A stretch of 8,102 nt of DNA, taken from Planctomycetaceae bacterium (GTDB lineage Bacteria; Planctomycetota; Planctomycetia; Pirellulales; UBA1268). Positions 6,446 to 8,102 of the stretch are shown here, piece by piece. The notes below the pieces were generated by a model. That model searched no databases and was not told the DNA's origin. It saw nothing but the letters and a program-made list of their open reading frames with translations. The stretch's first letter is position 1; the number at the start of each line of letters is the position of its first letter. The stretch covers positions 1 to 8,102 of the forward strand of contig DONH01000314.1 in assembly GCA_003509235.1 (NCBI GenBank), written 5' to 3'. The position numbers were made by a program, and so were the translations under genes.

Positions 6446-6624
6446 GGGAGATGGAAGCTGTTACGCTGTACGTGTCGCTGCAACAAAATCTTTATTTTTC
6501 TAACAAAATAGTACATCGTGTGGTGTTTCATTTTATAAGAAGGCCTGATAGAAGACGTCGTTAGCTTAGGAGTGTCAGGTATTCTCATGTCTGCGACGTA
6601 CTACGTAGTGTGGTTTTGAAAGAA
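6446..6624. promoter_or_regulatory. Divergent intergenic region (gntK / aldo-keto reductase) with operator-like repeats
   Basis: The region holds two copies of AACAAAAT, at 6482-6489 and 6502-6509, exactly 20 bp apart (two helical turns, same face of the DNA), and a perfect 10-bp palindrome ACTACGTAGT at 6600-6609, close to the reductase start. GACGTC (6554-6559) is a second, shorter palindrome. These are candidate regulator sites by pattern only; no regulator gene is adjacent. TTATAA (about 6533-6538) could be part of a -10 element for the reductase. I could not fix a -35. Confidence 0.35.
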
Positions 6625-7629
6625 ATGAATATGTCAAATTCGATGATTCCAGTCAGTAGTCCAGATAATACTTCTGCCACGCACATGCCTTCTGTTGGGC
6701 TTGGCTTATGGAAGGTAGATCCTGCAAGTGTAGGTGAACTGATTTATGAGGCGATCAGTGTCGGCTACCGACACCTTGATAGCGCGTGTGATTATGGAAA
6801 TGAAGCAGAGGTTGGAAAAGGTCTCGAGCGTGCCCTTACATCAAACCTGTGTCATCGTGAAGATTTGTGGGTGACTTCAAAACTCTGGAATACCTTCCAT
6901 GAACCAAAATACGTACGATCAGCAATTGAAAGAACCTTGCGAGATCTTCGGCTTGAATATCTCGACAGTTATCTGATTCATTTTCCAATTGCCTTAGCGT
7001 ATGTCGCACCCGAGACACGCTATCCACCAGGTTGGTTTTTTGAGCCAGATGCACCAAACCCTTCCATGCAATCAATCAAGGTTCCACTAGCTGAAACATG
7101 GGGTGCCATGGAAGAACTGGTTGATGCGGGACTCGTACGGACTATTGGTGTGTGTAATTTTGGTATCTCGCTGTTACGTGACTTACAAGCTGGAGCTCGA
7201 ATTCAACCGTCTAGTCTGCAGGTGGAGATGCATCCAAGGCTGACCCAAAAAAAACTTCTACGATTTTGTGATCAAGAAGATATTGCTGTCACGGCATTTT
7301 CACCGTTGGGTGCACCTTCGTACGTGTCTCTCGGCATGGCGAAAGAAGGCGATAGTTTGCTCATGCACGAAAGTATTCTTGAAATAGCTGACGCCGTAGG
7401 AAGAACGCCGGCGCAAGTCTTACTTCGGTGGGGAATCCAACGTGGTACAGCAGTTGTCCCAAAGACCTCCCAGCCAAAACGGCTTGCAGAAAATCTCTCT
7501 CTCTTTGATTTTTTACTTTCTGCGGAGCAGATGCTGATCATTGACGGCCTCAATGAAAATCACCGATTTAATGATCCCGGTGATTTTTGTGAGCAGGCAT
7601 TCAATACATTTTTCCCAATATACGAATGA
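6625..7629 (+). CDS. Aldo/keto reductase, xylose-reductase-like (AKR2 type)
   Basis: This cytoplasmic NAD(P)H-dependent oxidoreductase of the (beta/alpha)8 barrel AKR superfamily reduces aldehydes or aldoses to alcohols or polyols. The full tetrad is present: Asp52 and Tyr57 (HLDSACDYGNE), Lys86 (VTSKLWN) and His119 (LIHFPIA). The cofactor segment VVPKTSQPKRLAEN carries Lys280 and Arg286, placed like Lys270/Arg276 of yeast xylose reductase, which favours NADPH. An insertion with YPPG after the IHFPIA strand, VPLAETWGAMEELV, and RFNDPG near the C-terminus also resemble fungal xylose reductases. The substrate is not certain; xylose, other aldoses or short aldehydes are possible. The start is ambiguous: ATG 6625 is used, ATG 6631 sits 8 nt after GAAAG and may be the real one, and GTG 6610 is in frame too. 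Length (334) is normal. It converges, 10 nt apart, with the DUF1080 gene. Confidence 0.92.
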   Translation: MNMSNSMIPVSSPDNTSATHMPSVGLGLWKVDPASVGELIYEAISVGYRHLDSACDYGNEAEVGKGLERALTSNLCHREDLWVTSKLWNTFHEPKYVRSAIERTLRDLRLEYLDSYLIHFPIALAYVAPETRYPPGWFFEPDAPNPSMQSIKVPLAETWGAMEELVDAGLVRTIGVCNFGISLLRDLQAGARIQPSSLQVEMHPRLTQKKLLRFCDQEDIAVTAFSPLGAPSYVSLGMAKEGDSLLMHESILEIADAVGRTPAQVLLRWGIQRGTAVVPKTSQPKRLAENLSLFDFLLSAEQMLIIDGLNENHRFNDPGDFCEQAFNTFFPIYE

Positions 7630-7639
7630 TCAAGGCTTT

Positions 7640-8102
7640 TTACGGGAGGCGTTTCATCCGTATGTCCTTGTAATGCACGATGCTTTCAGGGTCGTGAGCC
7701 TGTATGGCAAAAGTGCCTTGTGAAAGTTTTCGTCCTGACATGTTTTTTGGTGGCTGCCAATCGTCTGGCTCTGTCCAGTCTGTTGTCACGACCCCGTTGA
7801 TTTTGATAACAATGTGTTTCCCATCAACAATAATGTCATAGTCATACCACTCCCCATCCTTGACGGGTGATGTATCAAGGACGTCAGCAACTGCATAGAG
7901 TCCACCAGTTTTTTTACGATCTTTGTGGGTCTGGTTCACTTGACACTCATAGCCGGCAGAAGGCCAGCCTGATTCCTCATACTGCGTATGAAAGTAGAGT
8001 CCACCATTGGCTTTTGGCATGGTTTTGACTTTCGCATGCCAGTGAAAATTTGTGAGTTGTTCGTCTTCTGGATTTTCCGGATCACCAATCCAGAAAAGAT
8101 GA
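7640..8102 (-). CDS. DUF1080 (3-keto-disaccharide hydrolase type) protein, C-terminal part
   Basis: The frame is open from the window edge to TAA at 7640-7642; 153 residues are seen and the N-terminus, with any signal peptide, lies outside. It begins HLFWIGDPENPEDEQLTNF and continues with the DUF1080 jelly-roll pattern: F-H-W-H-A-K-V-K, NGGLYFHTQ, GWPSAGYECQVNQTH, GGLYAVADV, GEWYDYDIIVDGKHIVIKIN, and the closing GTFAIQAHDPES plus YKDIRMKRLP. DUF1080 domains adopt a concanavalin-like fold; some characterised members cleave 3-keto-glycosides, and the family is strongly expanded in Planctomycetes and Bacteroidetes. An internal ATG (8020) is not the start, since family-like sequence continues upstream of it. 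Most relatives are exported, which I cannot check here. Confidence 0.9.
   Translation of the reverse strand, partial: HLFWIGDPENPEDEQLTNFHWHAKVKTMPKANGGLYFHTQYEESGWPSAGYECQVNQTHKDRKKTGGLYAVADVLDTSPVKDGEWYDYDIIVDGKHIVIKINGVVTTDWTEPDDWQPPKNMSGRKLSQGTFAIQAHDPESIVHYKDIRMKRLP

Overview
The window looks like chromosomal sequence from a planctomycete (phylum Planctomycetota, or at least the PVC group). The clues are a DUF1080 (3-keto-disaccharide hydrolase type) protein, a free-standing csrA, single-pass membrane and exported proteins of a style common in planctomycetes, moderate G+C, several TTG starts, and many genes with no Shine-Dalgarno sequence. This assignment is an inference from gene content; the window holds no rRNA, tRNA or ribosomal protein gene to confirm it.

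Layout. Positions 1-1419 (minus strand) form a tight operon: csrA, then a membrane-anchored protein of unknown function starting with TTG, then the 5' part of a LOG/TIGR00730-type Rossmann-fold protein cut by the window edge. Spacers are 18 and 7 nt. About 290 nt without a convincing gene (1420-1707) lie upstream of csrA and may hold its promoter and a long leader. Next is an exported protein of unknown function (1708-2610, minus), divergent from a CPA2/Kef-type cation:proton antiporter with a C-terminal RCK module (2763-4787, plus). The antiporter converges, 9 nt apart, with a DUF2237 gene (4797-5195, minus). That gene is divergent from miaE (5313-5894, plus), the tRNA-(ms2io6A) hydroxylase. 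miaE converges with a gluconokinase gene (gntK, 5934-6431, minus). gntK is divergent from an aldo/keto reductase of xylose-reductase type (6625-7629, plus), which converges 10 nt apart with a DUF1080 gene (7640-8102, minus) that runs off the window.

How the genes may work together. Only the csrA operon is a plausible co-transcribed unit: a post-transcriptional regulator with two proteins not obviously tied to flagella, the usual csrA/fliW setting. The 6-8 kb part has a carbohydrate flavour (gluconate phosphorylation, aldose/aldehyde reduction, a DUF1080 glycan protein), but the genes are on alternating strands and need not act in one pathway. The antiporter, DUF2237 and miaE genes look like independent housekeeping or stress genes.

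I saw no mobile element, CRISPR array, phage gene, defence system, tRNA or rRNA. No clearly new multi-gene system stands out; the best leads are the csrA operon with its unknown membrane partner and the long csrA leader.
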